From assembly GCF_029239295.1 (NCBI RefSeq), contig NZ_JAQZBC010000005.1:62001-126000 (forward strand): a DNA stretch of 64,000 nt, written 5' to 3'. The stretch is from Sphingomonas sp. (GTDB lineage Bacteria > Pseudomonadota > Alphaproteobacteria > Sphingomonadales > Sphingomonadaceae). The notes beneath the pieces were generated by a model that had not been told where the DNA came from, made no database searches, and saw only the letters and a list, made by a program, of their open reading frames with translations. Both the position numbers and the translations under genes were made by a program. Of this stretch, positions 51,362-60,429 are shown in pieces. The stretch's first letter is position 1. Each line of letters opens with the position of its first letter.

Positions 51362-52137
51362 CCCTCCACAGCCTGCCGATCTTTGTGCGGCTAAACGGCC
51401 GTGCGGTGATTCTGGTAGGCGACGGGGAGGCAGCAGCGGCCAAAAGGCGCCTGCTGGAGCGCGCCGGCGCGGTCATTTTGGCCGAACACGAGCGTGCACC
51501 GGCGCAGGACAGCCTCGACCCGCGACTGGCAATCGTCGTCGATGATGAAGCCGCGGTTGCACGGCTGAAGGCACGCGGCATTCTGGTCAATGCGGTCGAT
51601 CGGCCCGAGCTGTGCGACTTCACCCTGCCGGCGATCGTCGACCGCAATCCCGTGTTGGTTGCAATCGGCACTGGCGGCGCCTCGGCCGGCCTGGCGGCGG
51701 CGCTGCGCCAGAGGCTCGAGGGACTGCTGCCGGTGAACCTGGGGCGGCTGGCGGATGCGCTTTACGCGGCCCGCAGTGCGTGGCGCGCGCGCTACCCCGA
51801 TGCGACCCCGCGGCGGCGAGCGATTGCGAGCGCCTTGGCGCCGGGCGGAGCGCTGGACCTATTGGCGGACTTTGCTGCCGGCGAAGCATTGCCCCCGGGG
51901 CGGGAACTTTCCGACGCCAGAGAACGTCGTGTCGAGCGAATGATCCTGGCCTCCCCCGATCCCGACGATCTGACGCTGCGCCAGGCGCGGCTGCTGGCGA
52001 ACGCAGATCGGGTGACGCATGGCGATGACGTACCCGCGGCGATCCTCGATCGCGCGCGCGCCGATGCGGACCGCCTTGCCTGCGCGGTCCCTACTGCCGC
52101 CCTGCCTGGGCTCACAGTCGACGTGAGAATGGCGTGA
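51358..52137 (+). CDS. Siroheme synthase N-domain (precorrin-2 dehydrogenase-like) with short SUMT-like tail, GTG start
   Basis: LPIFVRLNGRAVILVGDGEAAAAKRRLLERAGA...NPVLVAIGTGGASAGLAAALRQRLEGLLP; tail SPDPDDLTLRQARLLANADRVTHGDDVPAAILDRARADADR. Confidence 0.82.
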   Translation: MTLHSLPIFVRLNGRAVILVGDGEAAAAKRRLLERAGAVILAEHERAPAQDSLDPRLAIVVDDEAAVARLKARGILVNAVDRPELCDFTLPAIVDRNPVLVAIGTGGASAGLAAALRQRLEGLLPVNLGRLADALYAARSAWRARYPDATPRRRAIASALAPGGALDLLADFAAGEALPPGRELSDARERRVERMILASPDPDDLTLRQARLLANADRVTHGDDVPAAILDRARADADRLACAVPTAALPGLTVDVRMA

Positions 52138-53084
52138 GCGGCTTTGGCTACCGCCTCGAGAATGACGAGGCGAGCAAGGTCCCCGTTCGCGATGCGCTGG
52201 CCAGCGAAGCACCGCTCGTGTGGGTCCACCTGACCGATACCGCCGAACATGCGCAGGCATGGCTGCGCGATGAGGCCAAGCTGCCCGACTATATCGTCGA
52301 TCCACTGACCGCACAGGAAACTCGCCCGCGCTGCGACGCTATCGACAATGGCGCCTTTCTGAATCTGCGCGGCCGCACCGACGAGGAGATGGATTCGTCC
52401 GACATGCTCGCGTCGGTACGTATCTGGATCACGAAGGGGCGGGTGATCTCGGTCACGCGTAAGCATTTGCTGGCGCTCGACGTGGTGGAACAGGATGTAT
52501 CGGGGGGCCGGGTGCGCGATCCCGGTGATCTGATCGCTGCCTTCGCGACCGCGATCACCGCCGATCTCGACCCCGTGGTGGCTGACCTGGGCGACGATCT
52601 CGATGATTGCGAGCAGCAGCTAGATGCCAAGAAGGTGTTCGCGCTGCGCCGGAACGTCACCCGGGTGCGGGTGGAAGCGATCAGTTACCGACGCTTCCTC
52701 AACCCGCAGCGCGCGGCGCTGGAACAGATGGCAAAGCTGGATGGCGACTGGCTTCAGCCGGATGACCGCGCGCACTTGCTGGCAGCGGCAGATCGCGCCG
52801 CACGCATGGCGGAGGAAGTGGAGGCCATCCGCGAACGAGCAAGCCTGATGCACGAGGCGCTGACCGATCTTCGCGCCGAACAGCTCGATCAGCGAAGCCT
52901 GATGATCTCGATCGTGGCGATGGTGTTCCTGCCGCTCACCTTCATCACCGGCCTATACGGCATGAACGTCGAAGGATTGTGGTTCGCGCAGCAGCCATGG
53001 GCATTCGACGCCATTATCGGCCTGTGCGTTGCCATTTCCCTGGCCGTCGTCGCGTGGTTCATGGCGCGCCACTGGCTACGCTAG
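52134..53084 (+). CDS. CorA family magnesium/divalent cation transporter, GTG start
   Basis: C-terminal two-TM with FITGLYGMNVEG (GMN signature). Confidence 0.94.
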   Translation: MSGFGYRLENDEASKVPVRDALASEAPLVWVHLTDTAEHAQAWLRDEAKLPDYIVDPLTAQETRPRCDAIDNGAFLNLRGRTDEEMDSSDMLASVRIWITKGRVISVTRKHLLALDVVEQDVSGGRVRDPGDLIAAFATAITADLDPVVADLGDDLDDCEQQLDAKKVFALRRNVTRVRVEAISYRRFLNPQRAALEQMAKLDGDWLQPDDRAHLLAAADRAARMAEEVEAIRERASLMHEALTDLRAEQLDQRSLMISIVAMVFLPLTFITGLYGMNVEGLWFAQQPWAFDAIIGLCVAISLAVVAWFMARHWLR

Positions 53085-53114
53085 AAGGCGGCACCTGCCG
53101 ACGAGCTCCCTCGG

Positions 53115-53513
53115 TCACGCGGCGCGAGCGGCGCGCCATGCCTCTGCGATTTCGGACAGCGTGTCGGCGACGTCGCGAAACGGCTTGCCGTCATGCCCCA
53201 GGCTTGCCTCGATCACTTGCTTGCGCGCGCCAGCGTAGAGCCGGCCGAGGGTGACGGAGACCTCACCGCCGCGTTCAAAATCAAGGTTTGCTTCCAGCGC
53301 GAACAGGATTGCGGTCGCACGCGTGACCCGCTCGCTCTTGACCGCAAACTTGCGGTTTTCCGCCGCCCAGGCGGCGACGCGCAGCGCCTGGCAAAGCTCC
53401 TCGTAGAGAAGCTGAACCAGCGCCGGACCGTCCGCATTGGCGGTGCGGCCGGCGAGGTCGATACGACGATAGGTCTGCGCGGGATCGCGCAGTAGGGCGG
53501 ACGCGTACGCCAT
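53115..53513 (-). CDS. fliS: Flagellar export chaperone FliS
   Basis: MAYASALLRDPAQTYRRIDLAGRTANADGPALVQLLYEELCQALRVA; directly after fliD (TGATG). Confidence 0.9.
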   Translation of the reverse strand: MAYASALLRDPAQTYRRIDLAGRTANADGPALVQLLYEELCQALRVAAWAAENRKFAVKSERVTRATAILFALEANLDFERGGEVSVTLGRLYAGARKQVIEASLGHDGKPFRDVADTLSEIAEAWRAARAA

Positions 53514-55012
53514 CAATTATCGCCCTTGGTCCACGCCTTGATCTGATTTTCCATGAAGGTCTGCGTCGACTTGTACGCCGCAACGCGCGCGTTCATCGAC
53601 GCGAACTGCTGCGTCAGCCGCGTCGTCATCTTTTCCTGCTGCAGTTCCAGCTTGTCCTGCTGATCGACCAGATCGCTCTTCGCTTGGTTGTAGCGGGTGG
53701 TCGATGCGCCGAGGCCGTAGAGCGTGCTGGTCGCGTTCAACTTGATGGAATTCATCGCGGCCAGCACACCCGTGCCGTCGGAGGAATTGGAGAACATCGC
53801 CTCCAGCGAACCAGGAAACTGGTTGATCGCGCGGGTCAGCTTCTCGCTGTTGACCGACAAGGTACCGTCACGATTGGTGCCCACGCCGATCTCGGCCAGC
53901 GTTCGCGGGCTACCCGGTGCGGCACCGGGCAGGATCTCACGCAAGGACAGCGACTTCAGGCTAGCGAGCATGTTCTTGGCGCCGCTGTCGTTGCGCAGTT
54001 CGCCCGAGATCGGATCGGTCTGCTTCTTCAGTTCGGCAAGCACCTGATTGTAGGTGAAGACGAAATCCTCGACCGCGTTGGTAAGGGCGGTCGTCGGCGT
54101 GCTCGACGTCAGCGAAACCGGAACCGTGGATGTCGTCAACAGATCCAGCTTCACGCCGTCGATCAGGTCGGTAACGCTGTTGGAGGGGCGCTCCACCCTG
54201 ACGCCATCAACTGTCAGCACTGCATTACCGGCCGTGCTGGTGATCGTCATGCCGCTACCCGTGGGGCCGACCGCAAACTGCGCCAGCTTCGTCGACGGAT
54301 CGATCGAGGTCTCCAGCGTGAATGCCTTGGCGCTGCCGGTATCCCCCTTCAGCGACAGATAGGCGCGGCCGTCTGCGTCGGTGACTACCGAAGCCGTCAC
54401 CCCCGCCTTGCGCGCGTTGATCGCTGCAGCGATCGAAGTGATCGATGCGTCCTTTACCTCGATCTCGATCGGGTCGCCCGTGGTGGACACCCCTGTCATC
54501 TCGCCCGTTTGGGGATCGAGCACCGCTGTGCCGACCTTCAGCACGAACGTGCCGGAACCCAACACTTCGGTCTTGCTCGCCACACTCGCCTTGGAAACCG
54601 CCGCCTGACCCGTGGCGAGCCGATCGACGCCAATGCTGGCGTTGAACCCCGTCAGCTTCGCGCCCGAGATGGGCGTCGCCGACAATATGCTGCTGTTGGA
54701 GCTGACCGGCTGAGACTGCAGCGTTCCGCCCTTCACCAGCGTCTCCAGCGCGGCGGTGAAATCGGTGATCATGTTCTTGAGCGTCGACACGCCCGATAAT
54801 TGCGCCGTGAGCTTCTCGGAACGCGCGGTGATCGCCGCGTTCTTGGCGGCGAATTGCGCCTGCACCAGGCTGGTTACCAACGTATCGGTATCCACCCCGG
54901 AGCCGGTGTTGAGCGAGGTCAGCAGCGCGCTGGCCGCCGACTTCGTGACGCTCGTCGTGCTCGGCGTCGGGGACGGGGTGGGCGTGGCGCCGGTGCTGGA
55001 GACGGTGGTCAT
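53513..55012 (-). CDS. fliD: Flagellar filament capping protein FliD
   Basis: LLTSLNTGSGVDTDTLVTSLVQAQFAAKNAAITARSEKLTAQLSGVSTLKNMI; C-terminal FliD domain. Confidence 0.95.
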   Translation of the reverse strand: MTTVSSTGATPTPSPTPSTTSVTKSAASALLTSLNTGSGVDTDTLVTSLVQAQFAAKNAAITARSEKLTAQLSGVSTLKNMITDFTAALETLVKGGTLQSQPVSSNSSILSATPISGAKLTGFNASIGVDRLATGQAAVSKASVASKTEVLGSGTFVLKVGTAVLDPQTGEMTGVSTTGDPIEIEVKDASITSIAAAINARKAGVTASVVTDADGRAYLSLKGDTGSAKAFTLETSIDPSTKLAQFAVGPTGSGMTITSTAGNAVLTVDGVRVERPSNSVTDLIDGVKLDLLTTSTVPVSLTSSTPTTALTNAVEDFVFTYNQVLAELKKQTDPISGELRNDSGAKNMLASLKSLSLREILPGAAPGSPRTLAEIGVGTNRDGTLSVNSEKLTRAINQFPGSLEAMFSNSSDGTGVLAAMNSIKLNATSTLYGLGASTTRYNQAKSDLVDQQDKLELQQEKMTTRLTQQFASMNARVAAYKSTQTFMENQIKAWTKGDN

Positions 55013-55082
55013 GTTGCCTTCTTAAACGACCGCCCTGAGCGAAGTTTTAGCGCATCCTGAGCGGTGCGGCTTGATAGGCGCC

Positions 55083-56216
55083 TCAGTGTAGCGCCGCGCC
55101 GTTTTCGTCGAAGCGCGCACCCGCCGGGACATCGATCGGGGGCAGCGGCGCCTGCCCGCCAGCGGCGGCATTCAGGTTGAAGACGAACGCCAATACGGTC
55201 GCGATTGCCATGTAGAGATCATCGCGGACCTCCTGGTTCTCGCGGCTGGTGTAATAGACCGCACGCGCGAGCATCGGATACTCAAGGATCGGCACCGCCA
55301 TCTCACCGGCAAGTTCGCGGATCGCGAGCGCGGTTGCGCCGCGGCCCTTGGCCACGACCACTGGCACCGAATCGCGCCCGCGATCGTAGCGTAGCGCGAC
55401 CGCGAAATGCGTCGGGTTGGTCAGCACCACATGCGCTTCCGCTACCGCCCCGCGGGTGGAGCGCGACAGCATCGCATGCTGGCGGGCGCGGATCTGCGCC
55501 TTGATCTCGGGATTGCCCTCGCTCTCCTTATGCTCGTCCTTCTGCTCCTGCTTGGACATGCGCAGCTTCTTCATGCGCTGGAAAATCTGCAGCGGCACGT
55601 CGAGGAACGCGATCGCGACCAGACCCATCGACATCACGATCATCAGCGTCGTCAGGGTCCCGCCGAGAGCGTCCACCGCGGCGCCCAGATCCGCGCGCGC
55701 AAGCCCCAGCGTCGTTCGCGCACTGCTCATCAGCAACCATGCGCCGATCGACCCCAGCAACGCCACCTTCAGCAACGATTTGCCCAGTTCGATCCAGCCG
55801 TTCATGCCGAATATGCGCTTCAGCCCGGAAGCTGGATTGATGCGATTGCCCTTCGGCGCCAGCAGGCCGGCATTGAACTGGAGCGAGCCAAGCGCAGCCT
55901 GACTGGCCACTCCGGCCGCTACCACGATCGCGAACAGGGTGCCGAATGCCGGCAACAGCTTCCATCCGGCGGCGGCAAGCGGGCGGAACGGCTGGAAATC
56001 CTCCACGTCGCCGCGCGTAAACTGAAAGCTTTCGGCCATCACACCCTTGCAGGCGGCGACCAGCGACGGGCCGAAGAAGACGAGCCAAGCCACACCGGCG
56101 AGCGCGACGGCTGCGGTCGCGAACTCTCGGGATTTGAGAACGTCACCCTTTTTCCGCGCGTCCTTCAGACGCTTGGGTGTCGGGGCTTCTGTCTTTTCGC
56201 CGAACTCATCAGCCAA
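55083..56216 (-). CDS. flhB: Flagellar type III export protein FlhB
   Basis: EFGEKTEAPTPKRLKDARKKGDVLKSREF...AHVVLTNPTHFAVALRYDRG (NPTH cleavage site). Confidence 0.97.
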   Translation of the reverse strand: MADEFGEKTEAPTPKRLKDARKKGDVLKSREFATAAVALAGVAWLVFFGPSLVAACKGVMAESFQFTRGDVEDFQPFRPLAAAGWKLLPAFGTLFAIVVAAGVASQAALGSLQFNAGLLAPKGNRINPASGLKRIFGMNGWIELGKSLLKVALLGSIGAWLLMSSARTTLGLARADLGAAVDALGGTLTTLMIVMSMGLVAIAFLDVPLQIFQRMKKLRMSKQEQKDEHKESEGNPEIKAQIRARQHAMLSRSTRGAVAEAHVVLTNPTHFAVALRYDRGRDSVPVVVAKGRGATALAIRELAGEMAVPILEYPMLARAVYYTSRENQEVRDDLYMAIATVLAFVFNLNAAAGGQAPLPPIDVPAGARFDENGAALH

Positions 56217-56982
56217 GTACCAGGCTCCGTGCCGCTTCCAGGCCCTCGCGCACGATGACCAGCATGTAATCGCCCATCGCCGGGAACGCCGCTGCCATCG
56301 CGATCACGCCGACAGCCAGGCTGGCCGGCAGACCGATCGAGAACAGGTTCAGCGCCGGCGCCGACCGCGAGATCATACCGACGACCAGATTAAGGCAGAG
56401 TAAAAGAAAACCCACCGGCAGCGCGAGCAGCAGCCCGGCGAAGAAAGCGTAGCCGCCAAACAGCGCAATATCGCGCAACTGGCCGGGCGCGAGCCAAGCG
56501 GCGCCCGGCGGCAGCGCGGTGTAGCTGCGCGCAACGGTATCGACGAGGACGAGGTGACCGTCGATCGACAGGAACAGCAACGTCAGCAGGATCGACAGGA
56601 ACTGGCCGATTGCTGGCGAAGAGCGCCCGGAATTGGGATCGATCATATTGGCAAAGCCGATCCCCATCGATCCGCCGATCACCTCGCCCGCGATCAGCGG
56701 CGCGGCAAAGGCGATCTGGAGGATGAAGCCGAGCGCGAGCCCGACCAGCGCCTCGGCCGCGATGGCCAGGAACGTCGCAACCGCGAACACCTGCGGCGGG
56801 GGCGTCACGTCGTGCATCCCAAGCACCAGCACACCAACCGCGCCGGCGAGCACTACGCGTACCTGAAGCGGAACCGACACGTTGCCGAACACTGGCGCTG
56901 CGACAAAGGCCGCGCCGACGCGCACCATGACGAAGATCAGCGCCCATAGCTGCGGCTCGATCGAGAGGCCGAACCCTAGCAT
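56209..56982 (-). CDS. fliR: Flagellar biosynthetic protein FliR
   Basis: Position between fliQ and flhB; RVGAAFVAAPVFGNVSVPLQVRVVLAGAVGVLV; multi-TM. Confidence 0.95.
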   Translation of the reverse strand: MLGFGLSIEPQLWALIFVMVRVGAAFVAAPVFGNVSVPLQVRVVLAGAVGVLVLGMHDVTPPPQVFAVATFLAIAAEALVGLALGFILQIAFAAPLIAGEVIGGSMGIGFANMIDPNSGRSSPAIGQFLSILLTLLFLSIDGHLVLVDTVARSYTALPPGAAWLAPGQLRDIALFGGYAFFAGLLLALPVGFLLLCLNLVVGMISRSAPALNLFSIGLPASLAVGVIAMAAAFPAMGDYMLVIVREGLEAARSLVLG

Positions 56983-57051
56983 GATTCAGCCGCCCTGCCC
57001 GGCGCGCCGCCCGCGGCGACGACAAACAGGATCACGGCGCGGCTCACCGGC

Positions 57052-57324
57052 TCAGCGCACCAGGTCCGGAATACGTTCGAATATCGAGACAGTGAAATCG
57101 CTGAGCAGCCCGAGGATCATCGCACCGAAGATCACCAGCGACAGGCCGACCACGATCAACTTGGGCACGAAGCTCAGGGTCTGCTCCTGGATCGAGGTTG
57201 CCGCCTGGATCATGCCCAGGATCAGGCCCGACACGAGCGCGGGGATCAGGATCGGAGCCGCGGCGAGCGCCAGCACCCAGAGCGTCTGGTTCGCCACGGT
57301 CAGGAAGTAATCTGCGTCTACCAT
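57052..57324 (-). CDS. fliQ: Flagellar biosynthetic protein FliQ
   Basis: MVDADYFLTVANQTLWVLALAAAPILIPALVSGLILGMIQAATSIQEQTLSFVPKLIVV. Confidence 0.97.
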   Translation of the reverse strand: MVDADYFLTVANQTLWVLALAAAPILIPALVSGLILGMIQAATSIQEQTLSFVPKLIVVGLSLVIFGAMILGLLSDFTVSIFERIPDLVR

Positions 57325-57393
57325 GCTGAATTCCGACTTCTCACCTGTGCCGTGGGGGCGCTGTACGCGAGCAACGCACTATTTTGCCGCGGG

Positions 57394-58275
57394 CTAGGTG
57401 GCGAAACTGTTGGCGAGGCTACCCATCGTCAACGCCCAGCCATCGACCAGCACGAACAGCAGCAGCTTGAACGGCAGCGAGATGATCGTCGGGCTCAGCA
57501 TCGCCATGCCAAGCGCCATCAACACCGTCGCCACGACCAGATCGATCACCAGAAACGGCAGGAAGATCAGGAAGCCGATCTGGAATGCCGTCTTGAGCTC
57601 GCTGGTCACAAAGGCGGGCAGCAGCACCGAATAAGGAATGTCGTTGGGGCTGGCATAGGGGCCGGACTTTGCCATTTCGGCAAACATCGTCACGTCCTTA
57701 ACCCGCGTCTGCTTCGCCATGAAGGCGTGGAGCGGCGCGCCGGCGGTCTTGATCAGATCAGTCCCGCCCATCTGTCCCGCCGCATAAGGCTGGATCGCGG
57801 TCGTATTGATCTGGTTGATGACCGGCGCCATCACGAAGAACGACAGAAACAGGCTGAGGCCGATCAGCACCTGGTTGGGCGGCGTCTGCTGCAGGCCCAG
57901 CGCCTGGCGCAGGATCGAAAGCACGATGATGATCCGGGTGAAGCTGGTCATCATCAGCAGGATGCCCGGCAGGATGCTGAGCAGGCCCATGATGATGAGC
58001 ACCTGCAGCGACAGCGACATCGATCCCGAACCGTTCGCGCCGCCACCCAGCTGCCCCAGCGCGCGATCGATCGCGTCGCCCGCGCCCGGTGCGGCGGACG
58101 CCGGCGGCGCAGGCGCAACCGGCGCGCCCTGTGCCAGTGCGGGCATGGCGACCATGGCGGCTACTAGGAATGCAAAGGCGATCAGCAGCACCTTGCCCCA
58201 GGGAAATTCGGCTGGACGCGGGCGCCGTGCGTCGCGAAACAGGGCCGGCCCGTTGCCGATGCGCGTGACGCTCAC
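57394..58275 (-). CDS. fliP: Flagellar biosynthetic protein FliP
   Basis: [65 protein letters not shown]. Confidence 0.97.
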   Translation of the reverse strand: MSVTRIGNGPALFRDARRPRPAEFPWGKVLLIAFAFLVAAMVAMPALAQGAPVAPAPPASAAPGAGDAIDRALGQLGGGANGSGSMSLSLQVLIIMGLLSILPGILLMMTSFTRIIIVLSILRQALGLQQTPPNQVLIGLSLFLSFFVMAPVINQINTTAIQPYAAGQMGGTDLIKTAGAPLHAFMAKQTRVKDVTMFAEMAKSGPYASPNDIPYSVLLPAFVTSELKTAFQIGFLIFLPFLVIDLVVATVLMALGMAMLSPTIISLPFKLLLFVLVDGWALTMGSLANSFAT

Positions 58276-58541
58276 GACAGGGTCCGGGGCGCATCCGCGC
58301 GATCAACCAGCGTCACTCCGCCACGACCGACCGATACCAGCAGCCGCTTGCCCTCGAACTCCACCACAGCAAGCCGCAGCCCGGGCGAGATCATCATCGT
58401 TTCCTTGACGTTGATGAGGCGCGTGTCGGTACGGCCCGGCATCCGGCTTTCGAGCCGGCGCCAGAGATACAGGCACCCGATCATCAGACCGCACACCAGC
58501 GGCAGCAGGACGATCAGCTTCAGGATGTAGGACCACATCAT
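58272..58541 (-). CDS. fliO: FliO-like flagellar biosynthesis protein
   Basis: Short TM protein between fliN and fli[40 protein letters not shown]. Confidence 0.8.
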   Translation of the reverse strand: MMWSYILKLIVLLPLVCGLMIGCLYLWRRLESRMPGRTDTRLINVKETMMISPGLRLAVVEFEGKRLLVSVGRGGVTLVDRADAPRTLS

Positions 58542-58550
58542 CGCGGTGGA

Positions 58551-58853
58551 TCAGCCGCGCTTGTCGGGATTGACGAGCTCGGTCATGCGCACGCCGAAGC
58601 GGTCGCCCACGGTCACGACTTCGCCGCGGCCGATCAGTGTGCCGTTGACGAAGACGTCCAGCAGCTCATTGGCCTGACGATCGAGTTCGATCACGCTCGA
58701 TTCGCCGAGCGCCAGCAATTCGCGCAGCGTCAGCTGGGTGGAGCCGATCTCCACCGTCAGCTTTACGTCGACGTCCTGCAACAGGCGGAAGTTCGCCGCC
58801 AGGGCGCCGTCGCCCATGTCCTTTGGCGGGAAACCGCCGCTCATGTCGTTCAC
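58551..58853 (-). CDS. fliN: Flagellar motor switch protein FliN
   Basis: LQDVDVKLTVEIGSTQLTLRELLALGESSVIELDRQANELLDVFVNGTLIGRGEVVTVGDRFGVRMTELV. Confidence 0.97.
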   Translation of the reverse strand: MNDMSGGFPPKDMGDGALAANFRLLQDVDVKLTVEIGSTQLTLRELLALGESSVIELDRQANELLDVFVNGTLIGRGEVVTVGDRFGVRMTELVNPDKRG

Positions 58854-59788
58854 TGGGTCAATCCTTCGAGAGAAGCGAGCGAGGTCAGTTTGATTGCGGC
58901 ATGGCCATTCGACGTGCCCACGGTGCCGGTGCCAAGGCGATCGTTGCCGACCATCACCGGCACATCCTGGCCAAAGCTGATCGGGATCACGTCACCGGGC
59001 TGAAGCGACATCAACTTCGACAGGCGGATCGTCGGCTCCGCGAGGACCGAGCGCACCGGGAAGCGGATGTTCATTGCCGCGCGGGTGAGCGCGGTCTGCC
59101 ACAGCGCATCCTCCGCCGCAGCCTTGGCGACGACCTTGCCGGTCAGCGCGGTGCCGTGCGGCTTCAGCGCCGTGACCGGATAGACGACATCGACAAAGGC
59201 TGGCTTGCCCTGCCCCGGCGCGATGCCGAAGCGGGTCACGATCATCGCGTCCTCACCGTCGAAATCGGACAACATCGAGGCATTCGCCTCGCACCGCCCA
59301 ATCGAGAAGCTGACACGCGCCAGCGGTTCCCAGGCGGCCGTCAGCGGACGGGCGATCATCTGGCCCAGCCGCCCGACCATCGCTTCGGCGGCGGGGGAGA
59401 ATTCGCGCGGCAACTCGGCCGGCGCGGCGCCGGTGCCCCCGAAGAACAGATCGAGCAGTTCGAGCACGAACTTGCCGTCCAGCACCAGCAGCGCGGTGCG
59501 ATCATCCATGCCCATCGGCAGCCACGCGGTCAGCTTGTCGGGCCGCTCCGCGCGATAGTCGGCGAACCGTTGTACCGACAGCGGCTCCGCCCAGGCCCGC
59601 ACCTCGTCGCGCAACAGCGGCTCGAACACGCCGCGCATGCCCCGGGCGAGACGCGCCGAGAGATGCTGCAGCGTGTGCAGATCGCCGAACGGATTGAGCT
59701 TCGCCTGTCCGAGCACGCCGAGTTGAACCGGCATTGCGCGGGATCGCTCGCGCCGTTCGCGCGGGGAGGAGGACGTGCCGTTAACCAT
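58850..59788 (-). CDS. fliM: Flagellar motor switch protein FliM
   Basis: FADYRAERPDKLTAWLPMGMDDRTALLVLDGKFVLELLDLFFGGTG; C-terminal SpoA-like domain; upstream of fliN. Confidence 0.93.
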   Translation of the reverse strand: MVNGTSSSPRERRERSRAMPVQLGVLGQAKLNPFGDLHTLQHLSARLARGMRGVFEPLLRDEVRAWAEPLSVQRFADYRAERPDKLTAWLPMGMDDRTALLVLDGKFVLELLDLFFGGTGAAPAELPREFSPAAEAMVGRLGQMIARPLTAAWEPLARVSFSIGRCEANASMLSDFDGEDAMIVTRFGIAPGQGKPAFVDVVYPVTALKPHGTALTGKVVAKAAAEDALWQTALTRAAMNIRFPVRSVLAEPTIRLSKLMSLQPGDVIPISFGQDVPVMVGNDRLGTGTVGTSNGHAAIKLTSLASLEGLTQ

Positions 59789-59794
59789 GCACGT

Positions 59795-60409
59795 TCACTG
59801 AACAACGAAATTGGTAAAGTAGACGTTACCAACGCCGCCAAAGCCTTCCTTTTGCTTCAGCGTCGTGTTGATTGATGCGACCAGCCGCTTGGCCAGCGCC
59901 ATCTTGCCCTGCGAGGTGAAGACCTGGTCCTCGGTCGTGTCGCCCAGCGTCATCAGGATCGCCGAGCGAATCGCGATGTCGTTGGCCTTGATGTTCTGGA
60001 TGACCTTCTCGTCGTAGGGCGTGGAGATGGCGATGCCGACCTGGATGAAGTGCACCGACTCCTGGAGGTTGGCGGTGAACTCCTTTTCCAGCGCATAGTA
60101 ATTGGACGCATAAGGCTCCCCGCCCATGCCGTCCGGCGTCGGCTGCCCGTCATGGCTCGCCTCTTCGCCGCCGCCATGACCGCTGCCTTCGCTACCAGCA
60201 CCCTCCGGCGCCTTTTGCTCGCTCTTGGGCACGAGCTTCGGCTTGTTCGGATCCGCCACATGCGCGGCGCCCCCGACCATGCCGGATCCGGCCGCGTAAA
60301 GGCCTGCGCCAACGCCGCCGCCGACAAGCACGAGGCCGCCGACCGCCAGCACGATGATCTTGCCGAGCTTGCCCTTCTTCTTGGGCTCAGCCTGTTCCTT
60401 GTCACTCAT
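59795..60409 (-). CDS. fliL: Flagellar basal body-associated protein FliL
   Basis: KKKGKLGKIIVLAVGGLVLVGGGVGAGLYAAG...YYALEKEFTANLQESVHFIQVGIAISTPYDEKVIQNIKANDIAIRSAILMTLGDT. Confidence 0.95.
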   Translation of the reverse strand: MSDKEQAEPKKKGKLGKIIVLAVGGLVLVGGGVGAGLYAAGSGMVGGAAHVADPNKPKLVPKSEQKAPEGAGSEGSGHGGGEEASHDGQPTPDGMGGEPYASNYYALEKEFTANLQESVHFIQVGIAISTPYDEKVIQNIKANDIAIRSAILMTLGDTTEDQVFTSQGKMALAKRLVASINTTLKQKEGFGGVGNVYFTNFVVQ

Positions 60410-60429
60410 TGATCAAACGCCCCTGGTGT

